From Heterobilharzia americana (taxonomy: Eukaryota; Platyhelminthes; Trematoda; Strigeidida; Schistosomatidae), in NCBI GenBank assembly GCA_944470555.2, contig OX104127.1:144561787-144625786 (forward strand): a stretch of DNA of 64,000 nucleotides, read 5' to 3'. Every line of letters begins with the position of its first letter. Position 1 is the first letter of the stretch. Below are positions 30,749 to 42,984 of this stretch, in pieces. A program made the position numbers and the translations under genes. Under the pieces are notes generated by a model, which did no database searches, was not told where the DNA came from, and saw only the letters and a list, made by a program, of their open reading frames with translations.

Positions 30749-33700
30749 TGTCTCTTGGGTTCATAGTGGAACATAGGGCTTCAGTAGCACATCTCCATTT
30801 CACTCTCTTCTCTCCAGTCTTCTCAACCTGCCTCCACCACCACCCACAAGCCTTCATTTCTTTCTCACACTATCTCCTCCATGTCACCCTCACCTCGGAC
30901 AACCAACTCGTCATTTCCCATTTGGGTTCCACTCGACGGCCTGGCCTGACCTGGCACGTGATGTCCCCACACGGTCTTCTCAGTGTATGTCCAATTCAAT
31001 CCACTTCCAATTTCTCCTTCTGCATATTTGTTGGGTGATGGGTTCTTGGTTGGTTGGCTAGTTGCCAGACCAGACCAGGCCAGGCCAGACCAGAGTTCCT
31101 TGTTAATTGTTCTTTCTGGCCATCCATCTGATCTTCGGTGTTGAGTGAGCGTAGGCGGCAGCTGTTGATGTCATGTATATCTGTAGTTTGTTGGAAATGC
31201 TTTTTGTGACGCACCGACAACTCTCTCAACCATCACATAGAAGCACTGACTTACTTGACTGAATTAGTGTTGAAAATCCGAATGTTGTTCACGCTTTATG
31301 CTGAGTGCAGTGCATTTCAGTGCAGTGCATTGCAGTGCAGTAGATCGCCACACTGATTTCAGGTTAATGAAGGTCTGTCTTGCTGTCTTTTCGATGCTGG
31401 CTGCTTTGATGTCTTCATCTGTGCTTGTGCTGCCACCTGTATTTGAGACGATGGTGCTTAGGTAGGTGGTTGGGTGAAAGAGACTACTTCCTTTAGATTT
31501 CTCTTGTTGGTGGTGACTGATGTATGTAGTTGTTGTTATTGTTGTTGTTGTTGGGTATCTTCATCAGCTGTGTTTTCTCCACTTTCACCTGAAGGAAGTC
31601 CCACCCTTGCTGTCCTGCCTCTTCTGTCAACTTATTGGTTTCCATCATCAGCGAAATCCAAATCTTCTAGGCTCGTTTCATCGGTTTTCTCAAACAGCAT
31701 ATGCCTCTCTTCTCATAGCTCCTCACAGTTGTCTTTTGCACGATCCAGTCGACCACAAGCAGATAGATCACCGGTGATGATAAGCGGAAACGCTGTCTCA
31801 CCCCTGTCTTCACTTCAAAGACGTCACTTAGTTTTCCATGGTGAATCACTTGGCATGTGGCTTCGTCATATAGCATATAGCTGCTGCATTAAGTTGATAA
31901 AAGTTTGTGGTATTCCGTAGTTTTGAAGCAGTTATCAAATTACTTTTCAGTCGCTGCTGTCAAAATTGATGAATTTGAGGTACAGAGTTCACTACCATTC
32001 TATGCTCTGTTCTGTTATGATCGTAGCGTAGCGTTGCAATTTGATCCACATATGATTTGTACTTCCTGAAGCCAGCCTGTTCCCGTCGCAATTTTGAATC
32101 CAGAGCATTTTCTCTTTAGTCACTCCAGAATGATGTGGCATAATATTTTGCTTGCTTCGGGTGGAGAGGAGAGTGATTCCACGCCAGTTCTTCCAAACAC
32201 TGAGGTCGCCCTCCTTCGGGAGTCTGACAAGGTAGCCCTTCTCCCAATCAATGAGCAGCTACCTTCCCTTCCTTCCACACCTTCTACAAAGGAAGTGGTG
32301 TGAGCATATCTGCTGTTGTCTCTGCGTCTGTTTTCAGTGCTTCTGGAGGAATTCCATCTGATCCTGCTGCCTTCCCGAATCTCAGCAGTTTTATAGTATT
32401 CAAAACTTTGACTTTCGTTGGAGGGCTTGTGTTCACTTGTAGTTCTGTGGCTTGGGTGCTGGTTGTATTTCTGGATGAGTTGCAGGTAGTGGTGGTGGCC
32501 GATTCAAAAGCTTTTTGAAGTGGTCAGCCCTTCGTTCCCTTATTTCTCCCCCCTGGCAATTAAATTCCCTTCATTATCTCTCACTGCTTTCATCTGTGTT
32601 GTTTTTTCCCAGGTAGCAATCTGGTTGTTTGATACAATGTTGTCAGGTCTCTGTCTCTCCTATCTGCAGCCTGTTCTCTGCTTCACTTGCCAGTGTGTCA
32701 TAGAAGTATCTTTTGTCTTCCCGCTCTCTCTTCTCCACTTCTTTGTTCAGTGCAGTGTCTCATACGTTGTACTCAATCCCTCTTCTCGTCGTTCATCCTT
32801 GCACTGGTTCACCTTCTGACTCACCATCAACATCTTTCTCTCCCTCCTCTCTCTATCAGCTTCCATGTATCCGTTGATATCCATTCCTTATCTTCTTTCT
32901 TCTTCCTTCCTAATACCATTATGCAGGTTTCTTTCCACATAGCTTTCAAAGAGTTCCAGTTTTCTTCCACGCCCAATCCTTCCGGAATGTTGCTCAATGT
33001 TTCCTATTTTGCTCTGGTGGCTGACGTGAAGATATCCTTTGTAGTTTCGCCACTCAGTTTCCGTTCTGAGTGTTGTACTTTAACTGTGGTCTATCACCAA
33101 TTACTTTGAAGGCTTTCAACTTGACTTTGGAATTTCCTTGTACTAGATATTGAGTGGTGTAAACCTACATCTGCTCTTCTTCTTGATCTGATCATGTATC
33201 CAGTAGGCTGCGTCTCCACTTTCTTCCAATTAAAATGAAATCAATCTGATTTTTAGATTAGTGTGTCTGGTGAAATCCATGTCGCTTTGTGAATATCCTC
33301 GTGTTTGTACAGATTGCCTCCAATCACCAAATCAGTAGATGCACAGAAGGCTGAAAATAGTGCTCCATTCTCATTCATTTCACCAAGTGCCTCTCGACCC
33401 ATGAACCATGACTGGTTCTCTTACTGTGTTATCTGCTCCCAGTTTGGCGTTCATGCCACCCTGCCGATTAGAATTTTGATGTCACCAACTGGAGTATTGT
33501 CTAGTACTGATTGCAGCTGTCTGTAGAATTCCTCTTTTTTCTCCTCATCTGCATTATTTGTTGGGGCGTAGCATTTAATGATTGTGACTTTCCTTCCTTT
33601 CCAGTTGGATCTTGCTCTCATGATCCTCATCGTGGAGGAGGAGATCGATTCTAACTGCATGAGAGCCTTCGATGGTGTTGGGGACATCATGATAGCCCTT

Positions 33701-34126
33701 GGAAAACTCATTGTGCTGGTGGTTGTCGTCTCGGTGACAATATCGGAGTAGATTATTGACTCTCCAATTAAGAGTCTGGACAGTCCACTTCAATTCCATC
33801 TGCAGATTCCTCGCAGATTCCTAGCACTTCTGTGTCATACCTTTTCACCTCCTTTCTAATCTGGGCAGCCTTGCTTTCATTGCTTTGCTTTTACTGAGAG
33901 AAGTGAAGACACATTGACCAATTGGCTTACCGAAGGCTTTCACCAACCGATTCCAGTGAGGAATAAGTTTATTTTTATTCTTTATATTTTCCTTTTGCTT
34001 TGAAGTTTCTTTAGCGATTGGATTGCTTTTCCGGGGTAGGATTGCTAGCCCTACGCCCAACCCTCCCTTTTTTATACGGGCTTAGGACCGGCTAGTAAAC
34101 CAGTGAACTAGTTAACTAGGCGAGGT
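30693..34126 (-). pseudogene. Near full-length RTE retrotransposon copy 3, dead (minus)
   Basis: From a (TAA)n tail of about 19 units (read as ATT on the plus strand, 30693-30750) to the family 5' end near 34126 (complement of cctcgcctagttaac). Endonuclease, RT and C-terminal parts are all recognisable, but split by many frameshifts and stops; the FADD region survives only in a shifted frame. At about 3.43 kb it is longer than the intact copies because of simple-sequence expansions, for example tgcac-like repeats at 31310-31345 and CTGG-like repeats at 31065-31095. Flanking duplication about 14 bp, two mismatches. Confidence 0.88.
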
Positions 34127-34140
34127 TGGCTATACTTACA

Positions 34141-34560
34141 TCTACTTACAGTAAAATGTACCTAGGTGAACTTTTGTTGAAACGCTTTATATTTTACACT
34201 GTTTCATCTTAAGAATACAAAGCAGAAGTGTAAATTACACGATGAAATCACTTATCATCTAAACAACTGGTTTTAATCCAAATAGTTGACAACTTTTGAT
34301 GCATCACGAATTAGACGTACCTAATACTAACCATTACGTAGAAGAAATTAGGCTGACATCGGGAAGTAAGACGTCATTACCCACTGAAAATTGATTCCAG
34401 GATAAGTGATTAGCAATTCTCTCCAATAATTACTATCTCCATACTAAATAAACATTAGAAAATTGGCGTACAACTTGAATCCTTGAAATTTGACTATAGC
34501 GAACATGATATAATAAAAATCATCAGTGAAAAAGGTTAACATGAAGCAAGAAAGCAAATA
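34141..34560. other. No recognisable gene
   Basis: AT-rich, nothing recognised. Confidence 0.4.
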
Positions 34561-34562
34561 AA

Positions 34563-34745
34563 TATTTCTTGATCATTCCACTATCTGAGGTAGCCGTAGT
34601 TTGGCAGACTAGTATTTATGCTGGGTGATGATTGAAGGTGAAATGAAAATTCGAACCGTGGCTGGATTCCAACCAGTAACCACCAGGTTTCCTGCCCGAT
34701 CCTCTACTAACTCACCTATGAGGTCCAACCACATTTTTATTTTAC
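34563..34745 (-). mobile_element. tRNA-derived SINE, family B (best copy, minus)
   Basis: On the minus strand: A-box-like 'ggtgagttagtagaggatcg', 'ggcaggaaacctgg', B-box-like 'cacggttcgaatttt', then 'catttcaccttcaatcatca', 'cccagcataaatactag' and 'ctacctcagatagtgg'. This is the clearest tRNA-like head of the family. Confidence 0.65.
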
Positions 34746-34889
34746 TCCAATCACCAAGAGTTTTACCCGACTACCATATGAATTCGTTGTGACGCGTTAC
34801 TACCGCTTGGTCGTATTCACACTGGCTGCCTATTCAGGACTTCTCATTCCAATCCAAATCTAAGTGAATTAGAGAGGGGGGCGGCATCA

Positions 34890-34950
34890 TCATCTGACTA
34901 TCTGAGATAGCCGTTGTTTATACTGGGTGATGATTGAAGGTGAAAAAACT
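34890..34950 (-). repeat. Family B SINE 3' fragment
   Basis: Repeats 'atctgactatctgagatagc' and 'actgggtgatgattgaaggt', the 3' part of family B; head absent. Confidence 0.55.
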
Positions 34951-35940
34951 TTTGGAAATGAAATCAAAAATGACAAAAGTTGAAAGTTATCAAATAGAAG
35001 AAACAATTGGGAAAAAAGTGACAAAAATTTTAGGATGTTTGTTGATAAAAGTCATGAACACGTTGATAAATACACATACATTTCCGTACATGTTTTTATT
35101 CGAGAGAAAACATGAAGATAACAAGAAGAAAGGTATACAGAAAACACTAAATTACGAAATCGATTATCATTTGTGAAGGAAAATAGTATCACAACAATAA
35201 ATCAAATGAGAATAAAACTTTCTGACAAAAATAGATGAGATTTTTCAAGTAAGCACAAATAAGTTGTCTGTTGAGGTGGGAAAACATGTTTTGCTTGATT
35301 CTTTTACAGAAAAATATAACAAAAAGAATAACCAACAATTAATTCATCAAATAGATAAAGGACATAATTGTTTATAAGTGATAAGATATATCATAGTCCA
35401 TGGACCTTTGCGGACCTAATTCAGTATGAAACCTTTCTATAAAGCAAGTATACCTTCATTTTCAGTTGTCTAAATAAAGATTGTTACGAAGTAAAATGAT
35501 ATTATAGTGTGCAATAAGATTTTGAAGAACTTCATAAAAAACACCCTTAATCCCTGAAACTGTTAACAACCAATCATGTTGTACCGAAGTTTTGTGAGAA
35601 AACATCGGATCATTGTAAATATATTTAATCCCCTTCTTATCCTCATGTTTCCTATTGATATAATTGATCGTTTTCAGAAATTTTCATATAAATAATTTCA
35701 CAACTCCATATGTAATCGAATTGTTTTGAAATGCATAGTGCTAATACATCACATGTTCCAGATAATCCTTGTCTTCTCATTTCATTATTTAAAGGGATCA
35801 ATTGTTTTAAATAAACCATTGTATTTTGTATACACTTTCATGCACTTATATACCTTTGGTTATCTCACCATCTCTTCCATTTACTGAGGAACTAAGAGAC
35901 AACCAAGGGTAGAATCTAATAGGTGGCGTTCAGGTGTCTA

Positions 35941-35945
<5 letters not shown>
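34951..35945. other. No recognisable gene
   Basis: Contains an 80-codon plus-strand frame (34934-35176) that starts inside the SINE fragment and is Lys-rich from base composition. Not called. Confidence 0.45.

Positions 35946-36030
<85 letters not shown>
35946..36030. repeat. (AT)n microsatellite
   Basis: AT dinucleotide array of about 85 bp. Confidence 0.97.
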
Positions 36031-36032
<2 letters not shown>

Positions 36033-36154
36033 CTGTATCAAGGCACTCCAAGAATATAACAGATGGTGACGAGGATGGGATATGACTGGTGGAATGCAAT
36101 AACACTGACTCAGTAATGTAAAAATTAGTATGAAAATATAATAAAAATGTAGTT

Positions 36155-36169
36155 AGGGTTGAAAGTAAC
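36155..36169. repeat. Target-site duplication, left copy (RTE copy 2)
   Basis: tagggttgaaagtaa, repeated exactly at 39385-39399. Confidence 0.9.
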
Positions 36170-39100
36170 CTCGCCTGGTTAACTAGTTTACTAGTTACTA
36201 GCCGGTCCTAAGCCCGGGTAAAGAGGGAAGGTTGGGCATAGGGCTAGCAACCCTACCCCGTAAAACAAATCTAACCGCTAAAGAAACTTCAAAGCACAAA
36301 CAAAATATAAAAAATGAAAACAAACTTATTCCCCGCTGGAATCGGAGAGGCGAAATGACGCCAGTTGGTGAAAGCCTTCGGGAAGCCAATTGGCCGATGT
36401 GTCTTCTCTCGATGAAAGCGAAAGTAAACGTGGGGACATGGAATGTCCGCACGATGTTTGAACCCAGTAAGGCAGCCCAGATTGCAAAGGAGATGAGAAG
36501 GTATAACATCGAAGTGCTTGGGATTTGCGAAAGCAGATGGAATGGGAGTGGACTCTCCAAACTGTCAACTGGAGAATCAATAATCTACTCCGGTCACCCA
36601 GACGCCAACCACGAGCACACTGAGGGAGTGGCTATCATGATGTCCTCAAGAGCATCGAAGGCTCTCATGCAGTGGGAACCAATCTCCTCCAGGATCATGA
36701 CAGCAAGATTCAACTCAAAAGGAAGAAAGGTCACAATCATACAATGTTATGCACCTACAAATAATGCAGAGCAAGAGAAAAAGGAGGATTTCTACAGACA
36801 ACTTCAATCAACACTGGACAAGACGTCAGTTGGCGATATCAAAATTCTGATGGGCGACATGAATGCCAAACTGGGAGGGGACAACACGGGAAGAGAACTA
36901 ACCATGGGTCGAGAGGCACTAGGTGAAATGAATGAGAATGGAGAATTGTTTGCAGAATTCTGCGCATTCAACGATTTGGTGATTGGAGGCAGTGTGTTCA
37001 GGCACAAAGATATCCACAAAGCGACATGGATTTCACCAGATGGACACACTAAAAATCAAATCGACTTTATCTCAATCTCAAGAAAATGGAGACGCAGTCT
37101 ACTTAACACAAGGTCAAGAAGAGGAGCAGATGTAGGTTCAGACCACTACCTAGTGCAAGGAACCTTCCAAATCAAGTTAAAAGCCTTCAAGGAAGCTGGT
37201 GATAGACCTCAACCCAAGTACAACACTCGGAAACTGAAGGATGAAACTACAAAGGAGATCTTCAAGGCAGCCATCAAGACAAAATGGGAGACATCGAGCA
37301 ACATCCCTGAAGAAACCTGTGTGGAAGAACATTGGAAGTCTTTGAAAGCTATGTGGAAAGAAACCTGCACAACAGTATTAGGAAGGAAGAAGAAAGAAGA
37401 CAAGGAATGGATCTCGACGGATACCTGGAAGCTGATAGAGGAGAGGAGGATGGTGAAGCAGAAGATAAACCAGTGCAAGGATGCTCAACGACAAGAGGAA
37501 CTGAGCACAATGTATAAAACACTGGACAAAGAAGTGAAGAAGAGTGCACGCAACGACAAAAGACACTTCTACGAAACACTGGCAAGTGAAGCAGAACAGG
37601 CTGCAGGTAAGAGAGACCTGACGACATTGTATCAAATAACCAGGTTGCTGTCAGGGAAGAGACCAACACAGATGAAACCAATAAAAGATGAAGAAGGAAA
37701 TTTAATTACAAAAGAAGAGAAACAGAGGAAACGATGGGCCGACCACTTCAAGAAGCTCTTGAATCGACCACCACCTGCACTTCGTCCAGAAATACCACCT
37801 GCAGCCGCTGAACTACAAGTGAACATTAATCCCCCAACGAAAATGGAAGTCCTGAACGCCATAAAGCTACTGAAATGCGGGAAAGCAGCAGGACCAGATG
37901 GAATACCGCCAGAAGCACTGAAAACAGATGCAGAGACAACAGCGGCCATGCTCACACCACTATTGCAGAAGGTGTGGAAGGAAGAGAAGGTACCTGACGA
38001 TTGGAAGAAGGGTTACCTTGTCAAACTGCCGAAGAAGGGAGACCTCAGTGCTTGCAAGAACTGGCGCGGAATCACTCTCCTGTCCACCCCAAGTAAAATA
38101 TTAAGCCGCATCATCCTGGAGAGGCTAAGGGATGCACTGGATTCAAAACTACGACCGGAACAGGCAGGCTTCAGGAAGTACAAATCATGTGCAGACCAAA
38201 TTGCAACGCTTCGCATCATCATAGAACAGAGCATAGAATGGCAATCACCTCTCCACCTCAACTTCATCGACTTTGAGAAGGCCTTTGACAGCGTCGACCG
38301 AGAAGTAATTTGGAAACTGCTTCAATACTACGGAGTGCCGCAAACCTTTATCCGCCTCATTCAACAACTATATGAAGATGCCACATGCCAAGTAATCCAC
38401 AATGGGAAGCTCAGTGATGCCTTTGAAGTGAAGACAGGAGTGAAACAAGGTTGCCTACTATCACCCATGATATTCTTGATTGTGGTGGACTGGATCATGC
38501 AGCAAACAGTAGGCAGCGAGAAGAGGGGGATACACTGGACGACGGAAAAGAACCTAGAAGACTTGGATTTCGCCGATGACTTATGCCTAATGTCACATAA
38601 ACTTGAAGATCTGCAGGCAAAAACTAACAAGTTGATAGAAGAGGCAGCGAAGACGGGACTTCAGGTGAATATAGAGAAGACAGAAGTGATGAAGATACCG
38701 CACCACCACCATCAACAACAACAACAACAAACTCCAATCACTGTCAACGGGAGAAACTTGAAGGAAGTAACCTCCTTCACTTATCTAGGAAGCACTGTTT
38801 CAACTACAGGCGGGACGGACGAGGACGTCAAAGTCAGAATCGGAAAAGCAAGACAGGCATTCATTAGCCTGAAACCAGTGTGGAGATCTTCTGCACTCAG
38901 CATGCGGAACAAGATACGGATTTTCAACACCAACGTCAAGTCAGTGCTCTTGTATGGCTCAGAGACTTGGCGCGTCACGAAAGGTATTTCCAATAAACTA
39001 CAGACATTCATCAACAACTGCTTACGCTCGCTGCTGAAGATCAGATGGCCAGAAAAAATAAGCAACAAGGAACTCTGGGAACGAACCAACCAAGAACCTA

Positions 39101-39385
39101 TCACGCAACAAATATGCAGGAAGAAGTGGAGATGGATTGGCCATGTACTGAGAAGGCCGACTGAGGACATCACGCGTCAGGCCCTCGAGTGGAATCCCCA
39201 TGGGAAGCGACGAGTTGGACGTCCAAGGGTGACATGGAGGAGGTCGTGCGAGCAGGAAATGAGAGCTTGTGGGCTGTCGTGGGACCAGGTTGAAAAGATC
39301 TCAGAGAACAGAGGTCACTGGAGGCGTGCTACTGAAGCCCTATGTTCCACTAGGAACCCAAGGGACTAATAATAATAATAATAAT
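36170..39385 (+). mobile_element. Full-length RTE-clade non-LTR retrotransposon, copy 2
   Basis: Same 5' end (cctcgcctggttaactag) and same internal layout as copy 1, about 12 kb away in the same orientation, with a (TAA)n tail of about eight units. Perfect flanking duplication (36155-36169, 39385-39399). The target sites differ, so this is an independent insertion and not a tandem or segmental duplication. Confidence 0.92.
36355..39369 (+). CDS. Endonuclease/reverse transcriptase of an RTE retrotransposon
   Basis: About 1004 aa from the first ATG; the frame is open from 36232, where the codon is TTG. Same domains as copy 1: endonuclease with GTWNVR, CESRW, GDMNAKLG and SDH; RT with DFEKAFDSVD, GVKQGCLLSP and FADD; C-terminal CRKKWRWIGHVLRRP. 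It differs from copy 1 at roughly twenty residues (for example PIKDEEGN is the same while RDIPEET reads SNIPEET) and by one extra Gln in the HHHH-Q tract. No stop or frameshift and all catalytic residues are kept, so this too may be active. The TAA stop again opens the (TAA)n tail. Function: target-site nicking and reverse transcription of its own RNA. Confidence 0.93.
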   Translation: MTPVGESLREANWPMCLLSMKAKVNVGTWNVRTMFEPSKAAQIAKEMRRYNIEVLGICESRWNGSGLSKLSTGESIIYSGHPDANHEHTEGVAIMMSSRASKALMQWEPISSRIMTARFNSKGRKVTIIQCYAPTNNAEQEKKEDFYRQLQSTLDKTSVGDIKILMGDMNAKLGGDNTGRELTMGREALGEMNENGELFAEFCAFNDLVIGGSVFRHKDIHKATWISPDGHTKNQIDFISISRKWRRSLLNTRSRRGADVGSDHYLVQGTFQIKLKAFKEAGDRPQPKYNTRKLKDETTKEIFKAAIKTKWETSSNIPEETCVEEHWKSLKAMWKETCTTVLGRKKKEDKEWISTDTWKLIEERRMVKQKINQCKDAQRQEELSTMYKTLDKEVKKSARNDKRHFYETLASEAEQAAGKRDLTTLYQITRLLSGKRPTQMKPIKDEEGNLITKEEKQRKRWADHFKKLLNRPPPALRPEIPPAAAELQVNINPPTKMEVLNAIKLLKCGKAAGPDGIPPEALKTDAETTAAMLTPLLQKVWKEEKVPDDWKKGYLVKLPKKGDLSACKNWRGITLLSTPSKILSRIILERLRDALDSKLRPEQAGFRKYKSCADQIATLRIIIEQSIEWQSPLHLNFIDFEKAFDSVDREVIWKLLQYYGVPQTFIRLIQQLYEDATCQVIHNGKLSDAFEVKTGVKQGCLLSPMIFLIVVDWIMQQTVGSEKRGIHWTTEKNLEDLDFADDLCLMSHKLEDLQAKTNKLIEEAAKTGLQVNIEKTEVMKIPHHHHQQQQQQTPITVNGRNLKEVTSFTYLGSTVSTTGGTDEDVKVRIGKARQAFISLKPVWRSSALSMRNKIRIFNTNVKSVLLYGSETWRVTKGISNKLQTFINNCLRSLLKIRWPEKISNKELWERTNQEPITQQICRKKWRWIGHVLRRPTEDITRQALEWNPHGKRRVGRPRVTWRRSCEQEMRACGLSWDQVEKISENRGHWRRATEALCSTRNPRD

Positions 39386-39399
39386 AGGGTTGAAAGTAA
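39385..39399. repeat. Target-site duplication, right copy (RTE copy 2)
   Basis: tagggttgaaagtaa, identical to 36155-36169; the leading ta could belong to the tail. Confidence 0.9.
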
Positions 39400-40435
39400 T
39401 ATATTTCAGGTTACAGATAGCATAGTAGGGGGTTCAATTCCGGGTTTGATCAACTGGGGATGCTACACTCTTATGTTGGTCTCTGAACTGTGGAGTTGTG
39501 GTACATTGGTCTAGAAAGATAATAATAATAATGATAACAGTAGTAATAATACTAACTTTATTTCAAGCAACATGTATGATACAGTATGGAATATTTCAAC
39601 AAATTCGTTTTCTTTACAATATTTTTAAACGAAATAATTATTACGTCTGTATGGTGTTAATAATAACAGTAATGATAGGATAAGTGTGAAACGGGCAGCT
39701 AGCGTTCCATTAGCATCTGTTCTCGATTCAGAAATTAACACAAAATGGAGAGTAATTTTGATGGTGGCAGATCAGTCAGTCAGCACAGAAATTCATAAAT
39801 GTATACAGGTATCCTAGGAATAGTAAAATGGCGTGCTTTTAAGAATTTACAAATCCGCTTCCAACGGGCGGAACGTTTTTCTTTTCTTTTGTTCTAAGCT
39901 TGCGAAACGAAAGTTCAAAAACATTTTTTTAAACGTGAAAGAGTACATGATGCATTTAGAAGACATTTTAAAAATTAAAACAAACTGAAAGGGAAGAATT
40001 TGATGGAATATCATCAGTGGGAAGTTTGTTGGTAACTCAAGATTTAAGCAGACCGCCTTAGATGACTTTTAACCAATGGGTTGCGGGTTCGAGCACTACT
40101 CCACTTACCGAAGTTTGAGTGACCAAGCCGTATCATCAACCTTCATGCCCCAGTTGTGATTCTTTGCAAACATATGCAAACAAAAAAATGACATTTAAGT
40201 CAGGTTATCTATTTTTAGAAATCTCACTTAGAACGGGCACTTCAATAGCTTCCAAAGTCACCTTAACCAAAAAGACGAATCTCATCAATTCATTCTCTTC
40301 AAGAAAACGAAGAATATGACTAAAGTGTACTATCCGTGGTGACCTATAAAGCATTCAAGAAATCCCGGTGGAAAATGGATATACATTAAGATTTATAAGA
40401 ATCCAAAGCCAAAAAAAGTCACAGAACCCTTGCAC
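39400..40435. other. No recognisable gene
   Basis: Includes a B-box-like 'ttgcgggttcgagcac' at about 40080-40095 without a convincing A box. Short open frames only. Confidence 0.4.
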
Positions 40436-40439
40436 ACTG

Positions 40440-40860
40440 CTCCCCGAAATTTTACTGTTGAACCTCGAATTCAATGAGCATTATGTGGTGGACATCCCTA
40501 GGAAGCGACTATCGAGATCTATAACCGAAACATTTTTTGCTGATTCTTCTGTAAGGAACTCATTCATCAGCACTCCAAGGATAAGTTGCAACATTGCGAC
40601 ACATCAATGTCTGCGTATCAGTTTACTTACTTCTGTGAGGTCGAGTACATCGGCCGTCCTACGTACAAGCTTGTGAAATGCCCTCGTAAACATTACCTAT
40701 CGCGGATGAGAAGAAGAGAACGGAAATTCAGCCACTTGAAAGGAGTGAGTTTAAGACATCTGAGCATAGATGCAGAGTTAGCAATTCAAACCATCATTAT
40801 GCATTCAAAAGGGGTTCATACAACCACCTTCTTTACCACGGCCATCGCATAAGATCGATC
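40440..40860 (+). pseudogene. Penelope-like element GIY-YIG endonuclease remnant
   Basis: The frame 40586-40852 contains SMSAYQFTYFCEVEYIGRPT, then KLVKCPRKHYLSRMRRRERK. This matches the GIY-YIG layout of Penelope-like C-termini (Y-x-F-x-C-x-C-x-x-x-Y-I-G-R-T, then R-x-R-E-H). YIGR and the following Lys/Arg positions survive; one of the two Cys before YIG is lost (YFC for C-x-C). An upstream frame (40368-40676) may hold RT-linker remnants. No intact ORF. Confidence 0.55.
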
Positions 40861-42425
40861 CCCCTAGATAGTTAGTTCACTTATAACATAGCCATATCTT
40901 ACTTTGTAATCATTTGTTTATTTCCCTATTTTAAACACCTATGGATATCACGTAACAGTTCTTTGGCATGCAATTTATTTTAACCTTTGGCTGGAAATTA
41001 CTCCGAAATGTTTTTCCGTTCCTAATACATATTCATGAATGTGCAGCCAAGAAAAGGATTTTGTGAAAAAGAAATTTTTTTGCTCGCTGCGATCATCTGT
41101 TCCATCTTTTTGCTATTCAGAAAAGATTCATAAAATTAACACTTTGAACTTCGCAATACTATTAGTATTCAGGTATAGATAATAAAGCATTTTGCTTCTA
41201 TACCGAAAGAGTATCCATCAACGAAGTTATATATGAGAAGGACTATATGTAAACCCAGGAAAAACCATACTTGAAGTAGACATCCAGTAGCGCTTATGTA
41301 TGTTGCTTGCGTTAGTTTGCTGCCATGTGCCAAATTCAAATCACGAAGTTCATTCATATATCCTGCCTGAAAGTGAACATATTTGATGAGAAAAATATTA
41401 TTATTGGCTTTCAGTATTATTCTATAATAGTTTCAAATAGGATGATGCTGTTACAAAGTAGTATATCCGCTAATCACAACCTTCTAAGATTCGACAAGAA
41501 GTTTTAAATAAACGAAGAAAATTGATTTTGAACTGTGTAATTAATATATTATATTGTTGACACATAAGTACGAATATGTTACTTCACAAGTAGATTTGTG
41601 ATTAGACATCGCTGACTATCATCGATATGTGCAGTTCCATTCTGGAATCATATAGTATCTGGTATTTATCTTACTTTGTCCGATATTGGCAATTTGTTGA
41701 CCATATCAGTTCCCTTCAAGATTATGACGCATTTAGTTGAGAGATGAAATTTAATCCAGTAACCAGACAGGATTCCCCTTAAGAGTAAGGTAAGCTCTAA
41801 CCCACAAACTGGTAACTGAAAACCACATCTCTATAAAACTAAGCTATATCGCATGTAAATTATATATATTTATATATAAAGCTATCCTGAGAGGGATTTG
41901 ATCTCCACATCTAACCAAATCAATGAGTATACACAAGTTCAAATACTCGTGTATGGTAAGTTACCTAGGGGGTACCATGAGTACCCTTACTAGTTAAGTG
42001 AAAAGGTAATTGCTATTATAGTTAAGTAAAAGGGAAATGAAGACAAGTGCATCTGACTGAAACTAACCTTACATTTGACCCAAAGACACCATCAAACAGA
42101 CCATAATATAGAGTCTATCTTCGTTTTTTCCAAACAGCTGAACCAGTTATCATAACTCATGAGGTTATTACTGTATATTGACAAAAGATTCGCCAAAAAA
42201 TGTATAATAACCTTAAAAAATGGTGACACCATTTCTGATTCTGACCACTGTTCAATGTACGTAACAACCAAATATTGATTGTTTTACTTTCTGTCTAAGA
42301 ACATACATTCGTTTCCTATGATATTTTCAAACCAAAGGCTCCTAGCCCTGGTAAGTTTCATTTTGATTTCAAACTCATCTTTAATTACTTCTTGACTTGT
42401 TCAACAATTTGATTTTACTATAGGT
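40861..42425. other. No recognisable gene
   Basis: AT-rich. A tRNA-like minus-strand B-box match near 41885-41900 (gatcaaatccctctc) is too weak to call. No coding signal. Confidence 0.4.
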
Positions 42426-42429
42426 TGTT

Positions 42430-42590
42430 GTCGAGCCCTAGTTCAGTGCTTTAGGGAGGTGACTGTCAACCGATTCAAGGCCTGCCCCACCTACCAAGGT
42501 TTGGACAGGCAGGTAGTATCATTAGCACTCACACCATAGATGTGGCTCACTGTCTACTGCAGGGATGTCCACAAGGTGGCTGAGAGTATT
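42430..42590 (+). repeat. SINE-like repeat, family C
   Basis: Same order as 16736-16862: 'ccgattcaaggcctgc', 'ggcaggtagtatcattagca', 'ctcacaccatagatgtggct' and 'cactgtctactgcagg'. Confidence 0.45.
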
Positions 42591-42984
42591 TCGTTCATTC
42601 GTTAGATTTCATAGATTGCTTTTGATATCACACTATGCAATATCATCTTAAACCCTGATTTATGATATTTTCACATTAATTATATGCCTATTGGTACACC
42701 TTGTATTTGCGGTAATGTATCTGAATTCTATGTTTAAAGCCAGGGGATGAACAGACTATACTAAACCCACGTGTTTACTCAGATCCATTCGCCATCCATG
42801 TGTCTACAAGTCTATGAGCCTAATTTATTGGATGCGAGTTAACGATACTACATAGCTATCTGAACCTCACTAATTTGCCTTAGGCTGCAGATTCACAACT
42901 CACTTATTGAATACCGAGCATCTAATCCGATGAGTGACAACTCCTCATATTGCGTTCTGAAATGCATAAATGGTTAACATGACA
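42591..42984. other. No recognisable gene
   Basis: Nothing recognised. Confidence 0.4.

Noticed and set aside
30688..31038. 116-codon plus-strand open frame, Tyr-rich start
   Set aside because: Translation of the antisense (ATT)n tail and 3' end of a minus-strand RTE copy.
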